Notes: generated from the letters alone by a model not told the origin. DNA of 64,000 bases from an uncultured Bacteroidales bacterium (GCA_946405575.1 CAMJHP010000001.1:92619-156618), one strand, 5' to 3'. Shown: positions 50,722-59,179, counted from the stretch's first letter. Translations and numbers: made by a program.

Positions 50722-52188
50722 TTATGCCCCAACGAACTCCACACCAAGGTCTTTGCAAACAGTCTGTGCTGTTGTGCGACCGCTTTGGGCTGCCGGGGGA
50801 AGTCCGCCGGAATAGGCCGTCCGTTGCCCCGTAAAATATAAGCCTTCGCGGTAACGGACAGGCGCGTGGTACAAGCGTCGGAAGGGCGGCCAGTCCGTCA
50901 TGTAGCTTCCCTCAAAGGTGCTGCAATAACGCTCATAGGTGAGCGGCGTGGCCATATCGGTCACAGCCACGGCATCCTTGATTTCGGGAATCACCTCGCT
51001 GATGGCTTCGATGAAGTCTGCCATCACCTCCTTTTTCTTGGCTGCATAGCTGCCGTCTTCCTTGGCCGCCTTCCAATAACCGTAGGTGGGGCCGTGAAGC
51101 AGACAAGTGATGACACTGCATCCTTCGGGAGCATAGCCTTCCTCTGTGGCATAGTTATTCACGACAATCGTTTTGAAAGTGCGCCCAGCAGCTTGCAGAG
51201 GATGTGGCAGCACAATCTGTATGGAACGGGGCCACGAAGACAAATCGGCCTTGACTCCGACACCGAGAAACATGCATTGGGTCGTCCGAAGCCCCGACCG
51301 CATCTTTTTGGCCCAACCATCTTGTAAAGGTTCCTTGAAAAGCTTATCAATGGCGCTTCGGGCATCAGCAGAAACAACTACAACATCTGCCGTAAGCACC
51401 TCATCTTTAGTGTGAACCGACCACTGCTTCCCTTCAAGGGAAATCGCCTCCGCAGGGTTCTGGTATCGGATTGCCCCTCCACAACCCAAGAACGTGTCGG
51501 CCATGTTTTGCGCCATAAGCAGGGAACCTCCTTTCGGGTAGCCGCTGTCGCCCACTTGGAATGTGCCAAGGGTGTAGATAAGCGAAAGTGCATTGATGTC
51601 AGGCTCCACAACGGCGGCCATAAGCGCCCTAATCCTAGGATTCTTGAACCATCTGGTGTATGCACGTGCCGACTGGGCCATCAAAAACGGCGTGACAAGG
51701 ACAGCGGGCAGCATCTTGACATATTCCCAAACGGAAAACGGCTTGGGGTTTCTGACTTTCAGGCCACGCAAATCTCCAATAGGCTGATGGAAATCCTTGA
51801 AACAGGCCAAGTGAAAACGAAGTCGCCACAAGGCCAGACAATCCCTCAAGCCAGTGATTTCCAGCCCATGCAAATCGCGAAACAAAGGCATGGTTCCTTT
51901 TTCGTCCATCAACGTGTAAATGGGGTCTTTGAAATAGACGGGGTTGTTTTCCTGCAAGGCACCAGTCTCCAACCAAACCTGATGCAAGGGAATCTCCTTC
52001 TTGGCTCCAATGAGCCAATGGATACCTCCTTCGAAAGTGTAGCCTTTGCGTTTCCAACTGGTGGAAACCCCTCCTGGGCCAGCAGCTTTCTCCAAGACAA
52101 GCGTCTGGATGCCTGAACTTTGCAGATAGATGGCAGTGGTGAGTCCCGAGATACCCGCCCCGATGATTATTGCTGTCTTTTGTGCCAT
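50722..52188 (-). CDS. CrtI/CrtISO-like FAD-dependent oxidoreductase
   Basis: 488 residues. The N-terminal dinucleotide-binding motif IIGAGISGLTTAIYLQSSG leads into VLEKAAGPGGVSTSWKRKG and TFEGGIHWLIGA, as in phytoene desaturases and carotenoid isomerases. The C-terminal FAD motif GLYFTGQRTAYSGGLPPAAQSGR is also present. No other carotenoid genes are in the window, so it may act on another polyene or lipid. The 5-base gap to the zinc-ribbon gene suggests one transcript. Confidence 0.85.
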   Translation of the reverse strand: MAQKTAIIIGAGISGLTTAIYLQSSGIQTLVLEKAAGPGGVSTSWKRKGYTFEGGIHWLIGAKKEIPLHQVWLETGALQENNPVYFKDPIYTLMDEKGTMPLFRDLHGLEITGLRDCLALWRLRFHLACFKDFHQPIGDLRGLKVRNPKPFSVWEYVKMLPAVLVTPFLMAQSARAYTRWFKNPRIRALMAAVVEPDINALSLIYTLGTFQVGDSGYPKGGSLLMAQNMADTFLGCGGAIRYQNPAEAISLEGKQWSVHTKDEVLTADVVVVSADARSAIDKLFKEPLQDGWAKKMRSGLRTTQCMFLGVGVKADLSSWPRSIQIVLPHPLQAAGRTFKTIVVNNYATEEGYAPEGCSVITCLLHGPTYGYWKAAKEDGSYAAKKKEVMADFIEAISEVIPEIKDAVAVTDMATPLTYERYCSTFEGSYMTDWPPFRRLYHAPVRYREGLYFTGQRTAYSGGLPPAAQSGRTTAQTVCKDLGVEFVGA

Positions 52189-52192
52189 AAAT

Positions 52193-52468
52193 TCATTGTT
52201 TCCACCGCTTAATCGTCGGGAAATACTGCCGCATCATGCCCTTGTATTCGTCCTTGGTCATAGGTTGAGGCATGTTCTTGTTGACCTCGTCAACGAACTG
52301 CGAGCAAAACTCGATCATCTCGTCCATAGTGCAGTCTTTCGTAAAAGCTCCATCCTTGAAGCAATACATGCAGTAATCTTCGTTCTTGTTTCCGTCGGCA
52401 TCGGTGCCGAGGATTTCCTCTGTGAGCGGCATTCCACAGCTCTGACAAAACTTCATTTCGTTTTCCAT
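52193..52468 (-). CDS. Small zinc-ribbon protein, copy 2
   Basis: 91 residues, near-identical to the protein at 46557-46826, with Cys pairs CQSCGMPL and CMYCFKDG and the same helical tail. Differences are mainly conservative (for example FPTIKRWKQ versus FPMLKRWKQ). It lies between hipA and the CrtI-like gene. The start at 52468 gives a close match to copy 1; a longer in-frame start at 52540 adds residues that overlap hipA. Confidence 0.85.
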   Translation of the reverse strand: MENEMKFCQSCGMPLTEEILGTDADGNKNEDYCMYCFKDGAFTKDCTMDEMIEFCSQFVDEVNKNMPQPMTKDEYKGMMRQYFPTIKRWKQ

Positions 52469-52479
52469 ATTATTTAAAT

Positions 52480-53760
52480 CTAAATAGTTAATAGCATATT
52501 TGAAACTATGGTGTTTACCACTGTTTTCGGCACGTCGCATTCTTCAGCCAAATCCTGCCAATGCGAGGCAACTTCGACTATTTCATCGATAATCATTGTG
52601 GCATCTTTGATGTTGTTTTGATGGGCAAATGTCATCAGGTCTTGCCTTGTAATGTCGTCAAACTTACCGTTGATCGACATTTGGTGTGTGGCCGTCCACC
52701 CACCTTTAGGATTATATGCATAGCCTATGTCGTAAGCAGGTGAGAGCCGCCAAATGCCATCTTCGCCCATAAGGAACGAGATGTTCTTTGTGTGGTCATC
52801 CTGGTTGCGCACTACCACGTTGAACACTATACGTCTAAACATCTCCTGAGCAGCAACATAGGGCAGACGCAACGCCCTCATCACATTGAAAGCCTGTTCG
52901 TAGGAATAGGCACGATGAATCCGATAATCGAAATGAGCAATGCCGCAGAGCGTCTGCATATGGATTTTTTTGCCATTAATACGGTCAAAGCGCTTGGTGA
53001 GGAAATGTGCTCGTCCGTTTTCCTCTATCAATGAGCAATCCGTCATATCGATGCCGCAGGCTTTCGCCAATTTATAGAACGAATACTCCATACGACCATA
53101 GTTGTTTGTGGCCTTAAAGCCAACCGTCGCACTAACTCCATCCAACTTAATCAGATAGTAGTCGAATCCCGTAGGTGCTTCCACCTGACCTGAGCGCACT
53201 TCACCCGTCTCCTTGTTGTAGGCAATGATGGCCTTGGCCCGCTGTCCTCCGGCTGAGGTCCCTAACCGCAGAATCTCGGCAATGGCCGCTTTCTTGTCAT
53301 CATTGAGATTCACGCCAAAAGACGACTTCTCAGCCAAGGCGTCACTGGCCACCTTCACCAACGAATCGATCTCGAAAAGGGCATTAGGGTCGTATGTAAT
53401 ATCCATAGCAGGCTCGAACTCCAAGGCACCCATACAACGTTTTCCCAAGAAACACAAGGTCTCGATGGGGTTGCTGCTTGTACGGCCAGTCAAGGCCAAC
53501 CACCTATCGAACATAGCACGACCGTAGGTATCGGGAAGCGAATCGGCTAACATACCTGGCAAACCCTTGTAAGTTTCCCTATCAATGCCAGCAAAAGAAT
53601 AAACACGTCCTTCTCGCACAGGCATCATCAGCGGAGATGGCTCCAAACCGCGTCCAATAAAGCTACTGTCGTATTCAAATCTGGCAACATCATACCGCTC
53701 ATCCCATCGGAAAGTGCCGACAGGCAGGCCAAACATGTTCACTTTTGCTACATCTACCAT
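52480..53760 (-). CDS. hipA: HipA-like serine/threonine kinase toxin
   Basis: 426 residues. The N-terminal HipA subdomain 1 is GLPVGTFRWDERYDVARF and SPLMMPV; the kinase-like core has the glycine-rich TSAGGQRAKAIIA, the catalytic NQDDHTKN and the metal-binding SPAYDIGYAY. HipA kinases phosphorylate aminoacyl-tRNA synthetases such as GltX and cause dormancy. It overlaps hipB by 7 bases. Length is normal, and all key motifs are visible. Confidence 0.9.
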   Translation of the reverse strand: MVDVAKVNMFGLPVGTFRWDERYDVARFEYDSSFIGRGLEPSPLMMPVREGRVYSFAGIDRETYKGLPGMLADSLPDTYGRAMFDRWLALTGRTSSNPIETLCFLGKRCMGALEFEPAMDITYDPNALFEIDSLVKVASDALAEKSSFGVNLNDDKKAAIAEILRLGTSAGGQRAKAIIAYNKETGEVRSGQVEAPTGFDYYLIKLDGVSATVGFKATNNYGRMEYSFYKLAKACGIDMTDCSLIEENGRAHFLTKRFDRINGKKIHMQTLCGIAHFDYRIHRAYSYEQAFNVMRALRLPYVAAQEMFRRIVFNVVVRNQDDHTKNISFLMGEDGIWRLSPAYDIGYAYNPKGGWTATHQMSINGKFDDITRQDLMTFAHQNNIKDATMIIDEIVEVASHWQDLAEECDVPKTVVNTIVSNMLLTI

Positions 53761-54101
53761 GTCGATTCCTCCTTACTGTTTTGATGCAGTTTTCCAACGG
53801 CCCGTTTTCTGGTCTTGGTCTTTGGAGCGTGAACCAACTCATAGTATTCATTAGGACTTAATTGCTCTTCCTCAATCAAGGATTGAAGCGCGTCAAGCAA
53901 TCCCAAAGTGCGCAACAATCGCAACAGAGAATCAAAAGAACCTATCTCGCCTTTCTCTATCTTTTTGACCGACGATAGCGACACTCCTGCAGCCTCGGCA
54001 AGGCTCTGCTGGGTGATGTTCTGCTTCAGCCTTACTTGTCGAAGCCGATTCCCAATCTTCACAAGAATCATCGTGTCTGAAAGCATATAGATGTCGTCCA
54101 T
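53754..54101 (-). CDS. hipB: HipB-like XRE antitoxin
   Basis: 115 residues. The Cro/C1 HTH is IGNRLRQVRLKQNITQQSLAEAAGVSLSSVKKIEKGEIGS with an additional helical tail rich in basic residues (KTKTRKRAVGKLHQ). HipB neutralises HipA and represses the operon. Candidate operator direct repeats straddle the -7 element upstream. Confidence 0.88.
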   Translation of the reverse strand: MDDIYMLSDTMILVKIGNRLRQVRLKQNITQQSLAEAAGVSLSSVKKIEKGEIGSFDSLLRLLRTLGLLDALQSLIEEEQLSPNEYYELVHAPKTKTRKRAVGKLHQNSKEESTW

Positions 54102-54104
54102 AAC

Positions 54105-54160
54105 AGCTTAAAATTAAACCTTAATGATGCAAAAATACGAATAAAAGCTTAATATAAAAC
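54105..54160. promoter_or_regulatory. Candidate hipBA operator repeats
   Basis: AGCTTAAAATTAAAC (54105-54119) and AGCTTAATATAAAAC (54146-54160) differ at two positions and are 41 bp apart, about four helical turns. They straddle the -7 element. Confidence 0.5.
54130..54137 (-). promoter_or_regulatory. -7 element of hipBA
   Basis: The minus strand reads TATTTTTG, 28 bases upstream of the ATG at 54101. Confidence 0.55.
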
Positions 54161-54266
54161 TATTATATTTGAATTTATCTGCAAAAACACAACACCTCTC
54201 AGCACATCGCTACATCTATTCGAGCGTCGGGAAGATTACGGGTGACATACATAGCGGCAATATTTT

Positions 54267-54659
54267 TCAGTACTCCATCGGTATTTCAGGGTGTGGTATG
54301 GAAAGAGGTTGTCCTTTTTGGGAAAGGTAGAACATATTCAAAACTACGGGTACACTGCCGCGGTTCTCGCCATGATGGATGGTGCCAACCATCTCCACGA
54401 CCGCCTCGCCTTCGTGAACGGTCTTCTCTTTCCCGTCGATGGTGATGATGGTAAGCTCGCCTTGTTGCACCACGCCGTAGTTCATCACATTGTGATGGTG
54501 CCAGTCTAACTTCTTTCCAGGAGGAAACACGTAACGGATGGCCACCAGCTCGGGTCGCCCAATAGGGTAGTCGGGCATCTCGGCCCCATCCCAACTCTGC
54601 GTAGTGCGCAAAAGTTCGGTAATCTGTACATCGGCAGCTCTGTCGTGCTTGTTTTCCAT
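54267..54659 (-). CDS. Cupin-domain protein
   Basis: 130 residues. Cupin motif 1 is WHHHNVMNYGVVQQGELTI (metal-binding His cluster and Glu) and motif 2 is VGTIHHGENRG. Small single-domain cupins bind metal and act as isomerases, dioxygenases or sensors; specificity is not evident. It follows the membrane-protein gene by 12 bases. Confidence 0.82.
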   Translation of the reverse strand: MENKHDRAADVQITELLRTTQSWDGAEMPDYPIGRPELVAIRYVFPPGKKLDWHHHNVMNYGVVQQGELTIITIDGKEKTVHEGEAVVEMVGTIHHGENRGSVPVVLNMFYLSQKGQPLSIPHPEIPMEY

Positions 54660-54671
54660 AGTTTTATCCTT

Positions 54672-55127
54672 TTAATGTAAATAATTCACAATAACAAAAA
54701 TCAAATGGCACACTGCAAACACTATTGCAAACAAAATTGCAGGACTGTTTTTCCTATCTGCAGCAAACAAAATGAATGCCAAGCAAGGCGGGATGGTCAA
54801 TATGATAATGACCAATGAATTGGCAATTCCAAGGTAATACGATACCCACCCAGCGTAATAAACCGCGATACATACGATTGCGGCGATGACCAACGGCGAA
54901 AACCGCAGTTGGCTCCTTTCCTTGTTGATGACAAAACACAAACAAGCAATGGTCAAGACTTGAAAAACCGAAGCCACCGTGTCCACTATGGGCGTTGCCG
55001 ATTCGGCCCTCAAAACATCGTTCTGGGCGGGAACGGCAAACCAAATGAAGTTCGGGAGCATAACCAAAAGGAAAAGGACCAATCCCGAAAAGTCGAATCC
55101 GAATCGGTATTTACTAAGCCATTCCAT
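54672..55127 (-). CDS. Hypothetical membrane protein
   Basis: 151 residues with about five hydrophobic segments (FSGLVLFLLVMLPNFIWFAVP; VFQVLTIACLCFVI; LVIAAIVCIAVYYAGWVSYY; LVIIILTIPPCLAFILFA; ILFAIVFAVCHLIFVIVNYL). The family is unknown to me. It lies 2 bases downstream of the GNAT gene stop and is in the same transcription unit. Confidence 0.7.
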   Translation of the reverse strand: MEWLSKYRFGFDFSGLVLFLLVMLPNFIWFAVPAQNDVLRAESATPIVDTVASVFQVLTIACLCFVINKERSQLRFSPLVIAAIVCIAVYYAGWVSYYLGIANSLVIIILTIPPCLAFILFAADRKNSPAILFAIVFAVCHLIFVIVNYLH

Positions 55128-55129
55128 AG

Positions 55130-55768
55130 CTATCCCTCGTATCCTAACTGTCCGGGCAAACGGAGTTTTTCCTTTTTCGTGAAAGTGGATTCGTATGCCT
55201 CAAACGCTTCTGGGTTCTCATCCGCAACAAAATAGCCCTTTGGCGGACAATAGGTGGCCTCGGTAACACCTTCCTTCTGAAGCCAGCCAGGGATGAGTTC
55301 TTGAGCAAGGAAATAAGGCACCTCGGCATCGCGAGGCTCATCGTGATAATGGATCTTGAATTTGCTGGCAAGGTCAAAGCCAGCGTGCTTGTAGAAGTCG
55401 ATATTGCCCTCCATGCAGAGGAAACCTACACCCATTTCACGCGCTTTATCCAATGCATAATTCAAAAGCCTCAACCCGTAGCCTTTGCGTTTGTAGTCGG
55501 GATGGATGCTGATGGGGCCAAAAGTCCACGAGGGCTTCTTGGTGCCGTCATCCAAGATAAGTTCGGCTTTTGAGAACATGATGTGGCCTATAATCTTGCC
55601 GTCTTCCTCCATCACAAAGTCAAGTTCCGGGATGAAGTCGGGGTTGGTTCTGTATTGGTTGAGCACATAATGCTCCAAGCATCCAGGGCGATAGACATTC
55701 CAAAACGCCTCGCGCGTGAGGTTCTCTACCTCTTGATAGTCTTTGGGTTGTTCTAATCTAATAGTCAT
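55130..55768 (-). CDS. GNAT acetyltransferase, paralogue 1
   Basis: 212 residues. GNAT core motifs are IIGHIMFSKAEL (strand 4), the CoA-binding IHPDYKRKGYGLRLLNYALDKA, and EMGVGFLCMEGNIDFYKHAGFD. The start MTIRLEQPKDYQEVENLTREAFWNVYRPG matches that of the second paralogue at 57580 (MKIRLKHPKDYRELENFTRETFWKVYRPG), and supports the choice of 55768. The substrate is unknown. A zinc-ribbon or other domain is absent. Confidence 0.85.
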   Translation of the reverse strand: MTIRLEQPKDYQEVENLTREAFWNVYRPGCLEHYVLNQYRTNPDFIPELDFVMEEDGKIIGHIMFSKAELILDDGTKKPSWTFGPISIHPDYKRKGYGLRLLNYALDKAREMGVGFLCMEGNIDFYKHAGFDLASKFKIHYHDEPRDAEVPYFLAQELIPGWLQKEGVTEATYCPPKGYFVADENPEAFEAYESTFTKKEKLRLPGQLGYEG

Positions 55769-55778
55769 CTTTGGGTGT

Positions 55779-56525
55779 TTATTGGTTCTGTTCAAACTTC
55801 TCTATGGCCTGTTTGAGAATTTCCTCTTCCTCAAACATCTCTTTCATCAACTGTTCATTAGAGATTCCATAATCTTCTCCATGATCTTCATTCACCACGC
55901 GTTGGTTGCTGAATTCTTTCATTTCATCCTCGCTGACCTTCATCATTTTCATGCAAAGGTCTCGTGTACTCTTCAATGACTTCAAATAAACTTGATTCAT
56001 GAAATAATAATTAGGAAAGTCAAATTTGAGAAGTTTTCCTACAGACTTCATTAATCCTGACTCCGTCATCTCTTTTTTATATCCAACCAATAGGTCTTCT
56101 TCGTATTTATGGCGCATACTGTAGAAAGAAGAAACCTCATGAACAAAATTGACATTGCCGAGGGTATTGAAAGTCTCTATATTGGAGGAAAAAATGTTTT
56201 CTGTCGTTTCAGAAAACTCCATTTGGACAACCATCAAAGCATCTTTAAATTGGAAACGAAGGCTGTCGAAATACTCCGGATGAAAGGCAAGCTCCTGTTG
56301 ATTCCGTTTTGCCTTCTGGAAAGCGGAACTTGCATTTTCCAATTGTTCAATGGTTTTGTCAAAATCATAGAGAATCATCATGACCATTTCCTTCTTGGCG
56401 GCCGCTTTATGGCGTCTATCGATGATGGCTGAGGTGCCGAAGGTGAGTATGATGGAGAAGGTTGTCGCGAGAAGCGTCAACAGAAACTGTTTGGTGCCGG
56501 ACGAAGGTTTTTCTTTCATTTTCAT
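55779..56525 (-). CDS. Hypothetical single-pass membrane protein
   Basis: 248 residues. One N-terminal transmembrane helix (FLLTLLATTFSIILTFGTSAII) is followed by a long helical, charged region with coiled-coil-like character. The family is unknown to me. It lies one base after the winged-helix gene and before the first GNAT gene, so it is probably part of one operon with them. Confidence 0.7.
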   Translation of the reverse strand: MKMKEKPSSGTKQFLLTLLATTFSIILTFGTSAIIDRRHKAAAKKEMVMMILYDFDKTIEQLENASSAFQKAKRNQQELAFHPEYFDSLRFQFKDALMVVQMEFSETTENIFSSNIETFNTLGNVNFVHEVSSFYSMRHKYEEDLLVGYKKEMTESGLMKSVGKLLKFDFPNYYFMNQVYLKSLKSTRDLCMKMMKVSEDEMKEFSNQRVVNEDHGEDYGISNEQLMKEMFEEEEILKQAIEKFEQNQ

Positions 56526-56526
56526 T

Positions 56527-57573
56527 TCATTTTAGTTGGTATGTCTTGTATCGTTTCCATTCCTCATGGAGGTCAGCCTCATGCTCACCCATGAAGAATG
56601 TGGCTTGTAGGTCATCCTTGAAAGGCGTCCAGTTGCCGCAAATCACGCCGTCGTGGGCGATGATAGGCTGGAAGATGCCGCTGTTGTTGTGGGCCTTATG
56701 GCTATAGTCAGGCGAGAGGACGATGTCGCGGCTCTTGTAGCCGATGAGGTATTCGTCGTAAGGCGGAATCAGGAGATATTTGCCTTTGCGGAAACCACGG
56801 GTGCGGCAATCGTTGGTGAAATAGAATTCCCTGCGTTGAGACGCACGGCCGTGCGTCTCAACATGCAGGTAATCACCTAAAATCTCGATTCCCCGCCTGC
56901 AATCGTTGATATTCAGTCCCGACCACCACACGAAATCCTCCAAGGTGGCAGGCTGGCGGCTTTGGAAATATTTTCTGGCCAACATCGCCAAAGCCTCGTC
57001 GCGGTCCATCTTGACGCGAGGCTTCACCTTGTCGGCGGCGAGGGCGTATGTCGCCTTCATCGGCAATAAGTCGCCGCTGCAAAGCGTGCCTGACAGCTCA
57101 GCATAGCGAATATGGTACGATAGGCGATGCTCGTCCATATGGATGTCTTTGTCCGCCAATGCCTCAACGAAGTCTTCCTTGGTGACACTGCCTTTGTCGA
57201 CGGCGGTTCGCACAAGGATTTCGCGGATTTTCATCACTTCCTCATCGGGAATGCTAATTTTGTTGCTCCTCATCCAGCCGTTGATGACCGCCAACGCCTT
57301 CGCCGAACAAAGCTCGAGCAAAGGCCAATAGTCCTCGGCCGACACGAGTTGCCAAGTGCCACGCATAAGGTGCAGACGAATCATTTGCCCGCTATCAAAG
57401 GCCTTCTTAAAGGCTTTGGCAGAGGGTTTCTTGGTACGCATCGCCACCGCCCATCGCATCAGACGGTACTCCTGCGCCTGCATCGCGCCCATATGGTTGA
57501 CCACCTCTTCAGGCTTGTCAAACTGCGGATATATGAGCTGCTGGTTGAGTAATCGGAGGGCTACAAGATTCAT
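56527..57573 (-). CDS. HTH_42/AlkZ-like winged-helix protein
   Basis: 348 residues of the family that includes the DNA glycosylases AlkZ and YcaQ. Near the N-terminus the QxQ-type motif is present in MGAMQAQEYRLMRW, as in AlkZ-like enzymes (YcaQ has QxD). Winged-helix segments follow (GTWQLVSAEDYWPLL, SVTKEDFVEAL, ATLEDFVWWSGL). At the stretch corresponding to VETHGRASQR the coding sequence contains a 28-bp perfect palindrome (56835-56862), in frame. Some members unhook DNA crosslinks; that role is inferred. Confidence 0.75.
   Translation of the reverse strand: MNLVALRLLNQQLIYPQFDKPEEVVNHMGAMQAQEYRLMRWAVAMRTKKPSAKAFKKAFDSGQMIRLHLMRGTWQLVSAEDYWPLLELCSAKALAVINGWMRSNKISIPDEEVMKIREILVRTAVDKGSVTKEDFVEALADKDIHMDEHRLSYHIRYAELSGTLCSGDLLPMKATYALAADKVKPRVKMDRDEALAMLARKYFQSRQPATLEDFVWWSGLNINDCRRGIEILGDYLHVETHGRASQRREFYFTNDCRTRGFRKGKYLLIPPYDEYLIGYKSRDIVLSPDYSHKAHNNSGIFQPIIAHDGVICGNWTPFKDDLQATFFMGEHEADLHEEWKRYKTYQLK
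56835..56862. repeat. 28-bp perfect palindrome inside a gene
   Basis: Each arm is GTTGAGACGCACGG and its exact complement, with no loop. It belongs to the same GAGACG class as 59180-59205. It is in frame and adds no stop codon. Confidence 0.85.
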
Positions 57574-57579
57574 ATCACT

Positions 57580-58200
57580 TTAAACTATCTGCCCTGACAA
57601 GCAAAGTTTAACTTTAGGTGAAAATGTGGTTTCGTATGTTTCAAAGGCTTTTGGGTTCTCATCGGGGACCAAATAACCTTTCGGAGGACAATAGGTGGCC
57701 TCCATACCATTCAACCAACCTGGAATAAGCCCTTTGGCAAGAAAAAAAGACACTATGGCATCCCATGGCTCTGAGTGATAATGTATTTTCCGTTTACTAG
57801 CGAGGTCAAATCCAACGTGTTTGTAAAACTCGATATTGCCTTCCATACACAGGAAACCAACACCCATATGACGGGCTCTCTCCAACACATAACTGAGAAG
57901 CTTCAGTCCAAAGCCTTTGCGCTTATGATCAGGATGGATGTTGATGGGGCCGAAAGTCCAAGATGATTTTTTGTTGTCATTGTCAAGCATCAATTCAGCT
58001 TTTGAAAACATAATATGACCTATTATTTTGCCATCTTCCTCCATCACAAAATCAAGTTCAGGGATAAAGTCCGGATTGGCTCTATATTGGTTGAACACAT
58101 AATGCTCGGTACACCCAGGACGATAGACTTTCCAAAACGTCTCACGGGTGAAGTTTTCCAGCTCGCGGTAATCTTTGGGATGCTTTAACCTGATTTTCAT
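57580..58200 (-). CDS. GNAT acetyltransferase, paralogue 2
   Basis: 206 residues. It is similar over its whole length to the GNAT at 55130 (shared MEEDGKIIGHIMFSKAEL, MGVGFLCMEGNI-FYKH-GFDLAS, YCPPKGYLVPDENPKAFE). The CoA-binding loop is HPDHKRKGFGLKLLSYVL. It starts the run GNAT2, winged-helix, membrane protein, GNAT1. The ATG at 58200 is chosen over 58206 by alignment with paralogue 1. The acceptor is unknown. Confidence 0.85.
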   Translation of the reverse strand: MKIRLKHPKDYRELENFTRETFWKVYRPGCTEHYVFNQYRANPDFIPELDFVMEEDGKIIGHIMFSKAELMLDNDNKKSSWTFGPINIHPDHKRKGFGLKLLSYVLERARHMGVGFLCMEGNIEFYKHVGFDLASKRKIHYHSEPWDAIVSFFLAKGLIPGWLNGMEATYCPPKGYLVPDENPKAFETYETTFSPKVKLCLSGQIV

Positions 58201-58213
58201 AACCATTGGGGCT

Positions 58214-58360
58214 TAAGTAACTGTTCAAAATTAAGCTGCATTTATAAACTTCTTGGCTGTAAGCTATCAGCTCGGTAGCACTATGGCTGAATAGCTGACG
58301 GCCAATTTCCCTTGCCTTTTATGTAAACTAATTCCGTTATCTACTTATTACTTTTTATCT
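58214..58360. repeat. Composite intergenic element, frame copy 2
   Basis: The outer segments AAGTAACTGTTCAAAATTAA and TATGTAAACTAATTCCG match 44717 and 44823. The inner hairpin (TTGGCTGTAAGCTATCAGC with GCTGAATAGCTGACGGCCAA, 58253-58305) is unrelated to the palindrome in copy 1. Confidence 0.65.
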
Positions 58361-58437
58361 TTCACTTTCAAGTCATTCTCGGATGGCAAAAATAACAAAA
58401 TCTATTAGAATATTACACAGATTTCATCCTAATCTCT

Positions 58438-58445
58438 TACCTTTG
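58438..58445 (+). promoter_or_regulatory. -7 element of the outer-membrane protein gene
   Basis: TACCTTTG followed by CGG, 21 bases upstream of the ATG at 58467. Confidence 0.55.
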
Positions 58446-58466
58446 CGGTTCAAATCCCAATTCCGA

Positions 58467-59099
58467 ATGAATTACAAACGATTCATTATTCTCTTTGCAT
58501 TTTTGATGGTGACGCTACCATCGCTTTTTGCCCAGCACATCGGTGGAGGCTTGATGTTGGGCCCAGCCTTTTCCACTATGAAAATGAGCGGTAACGACAG
58601 CACTACATTTCGCACCGACTTCACTGGTGGTGTGCGCATTGCACTCATTCCCAAACACTCTATCATTGGTACCGAAATCGACATTCTCTACTCAAGGCAG
58701 GGTACGAGTTCAAAAAAGGGATTGGATGCCAATAACAACCGCATCAGATATATGGAGAAGTCGCACTACATCAATGTGCCACTGCTGCTCAACATTTATC
58801 TCCGTCGTTGGAATGAAGACGACGAAGATGAATCGATGATTCCCCGACTGCGTATCGGACCGCAAATCGGTTTTTGCGTGGGTGGCAATGAAGTGAGGGA
58901 AGTAAAGGGTAAAAAGAAACAGCAGTTTATTACGCCCTGGGAACCAGGCAGTTTCAACCGCATTGATTATGGCCTCACTGCAGCGGTCAGTTATTGGTTT
59001 GTGGAGGTGCGATATACTTTCGGCATAGCCAATGTCATAAAAGGATATGAAAAATCTACCAACCATATCATTTCCGTTACATGGTCGGATATTTGGTAA
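58467..59099 (+). CDS. Outer-membrane beta-barrel protein (OMP_b-brl_2/PorT-like)
   Basis: 210 residues. The signal peptide ends near MVTLPSLFAQ. It is followed by alternating strands typical of an eight-stranded barrel: HIGGGLMLGPAFSTMKM, FTGGVRIALIPKHSIIGTEIDILYS, YINVPLLLNIYL, RIGPQIGFCVGG, and DYGLTAAVSYWFVEVRYTFGIANV. The last strand ends with IISVTWSDIW (terminal aromatic). Similar proteins include PorT, but the match is generic. The ATG at 58467 follows the -7 element. Confidence 0.8.
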   Translation: MNYKRFIILFAFLMVTLPSLFAQHIGGGLMLGPAFSTMKMSGNDSTTFRTDFTGGVRIALIPKHSIIGTEIDILYSRQGTSSKKGLDANNNRIRYMEKSHYINVPLLLNIYLRRWNEDDEDESMIPRLRIGPQIGFCVGGNEVREVKGKKKQQFITPWEPGSFNRIDYGLTAAVSYWFVEVRYTFGIANVIKGYEKSTNHIISVTWSDIW

Positions 59100-59135
59100 G
59101 AAACTGCCGAGACGATTCTTGATAAGATGAAATAA

Positions 59136-59165
59136 AAAATCCCGCCACCAAATTGACGGGATTTT
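59136..59165. terminator. Bidirectional terminator
   Basis: AAAATCCCG (59136-59144) and CGGGATTTT (59157-59165) form a 9-bp stem. T-tracts follow on both strands (TTTT on plus, TTTTTT on minus). It serves the barrel gene and the mut operon. Confidence 0.85.
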
Positions 59166-59179
59166 CCGTATTAACACTA

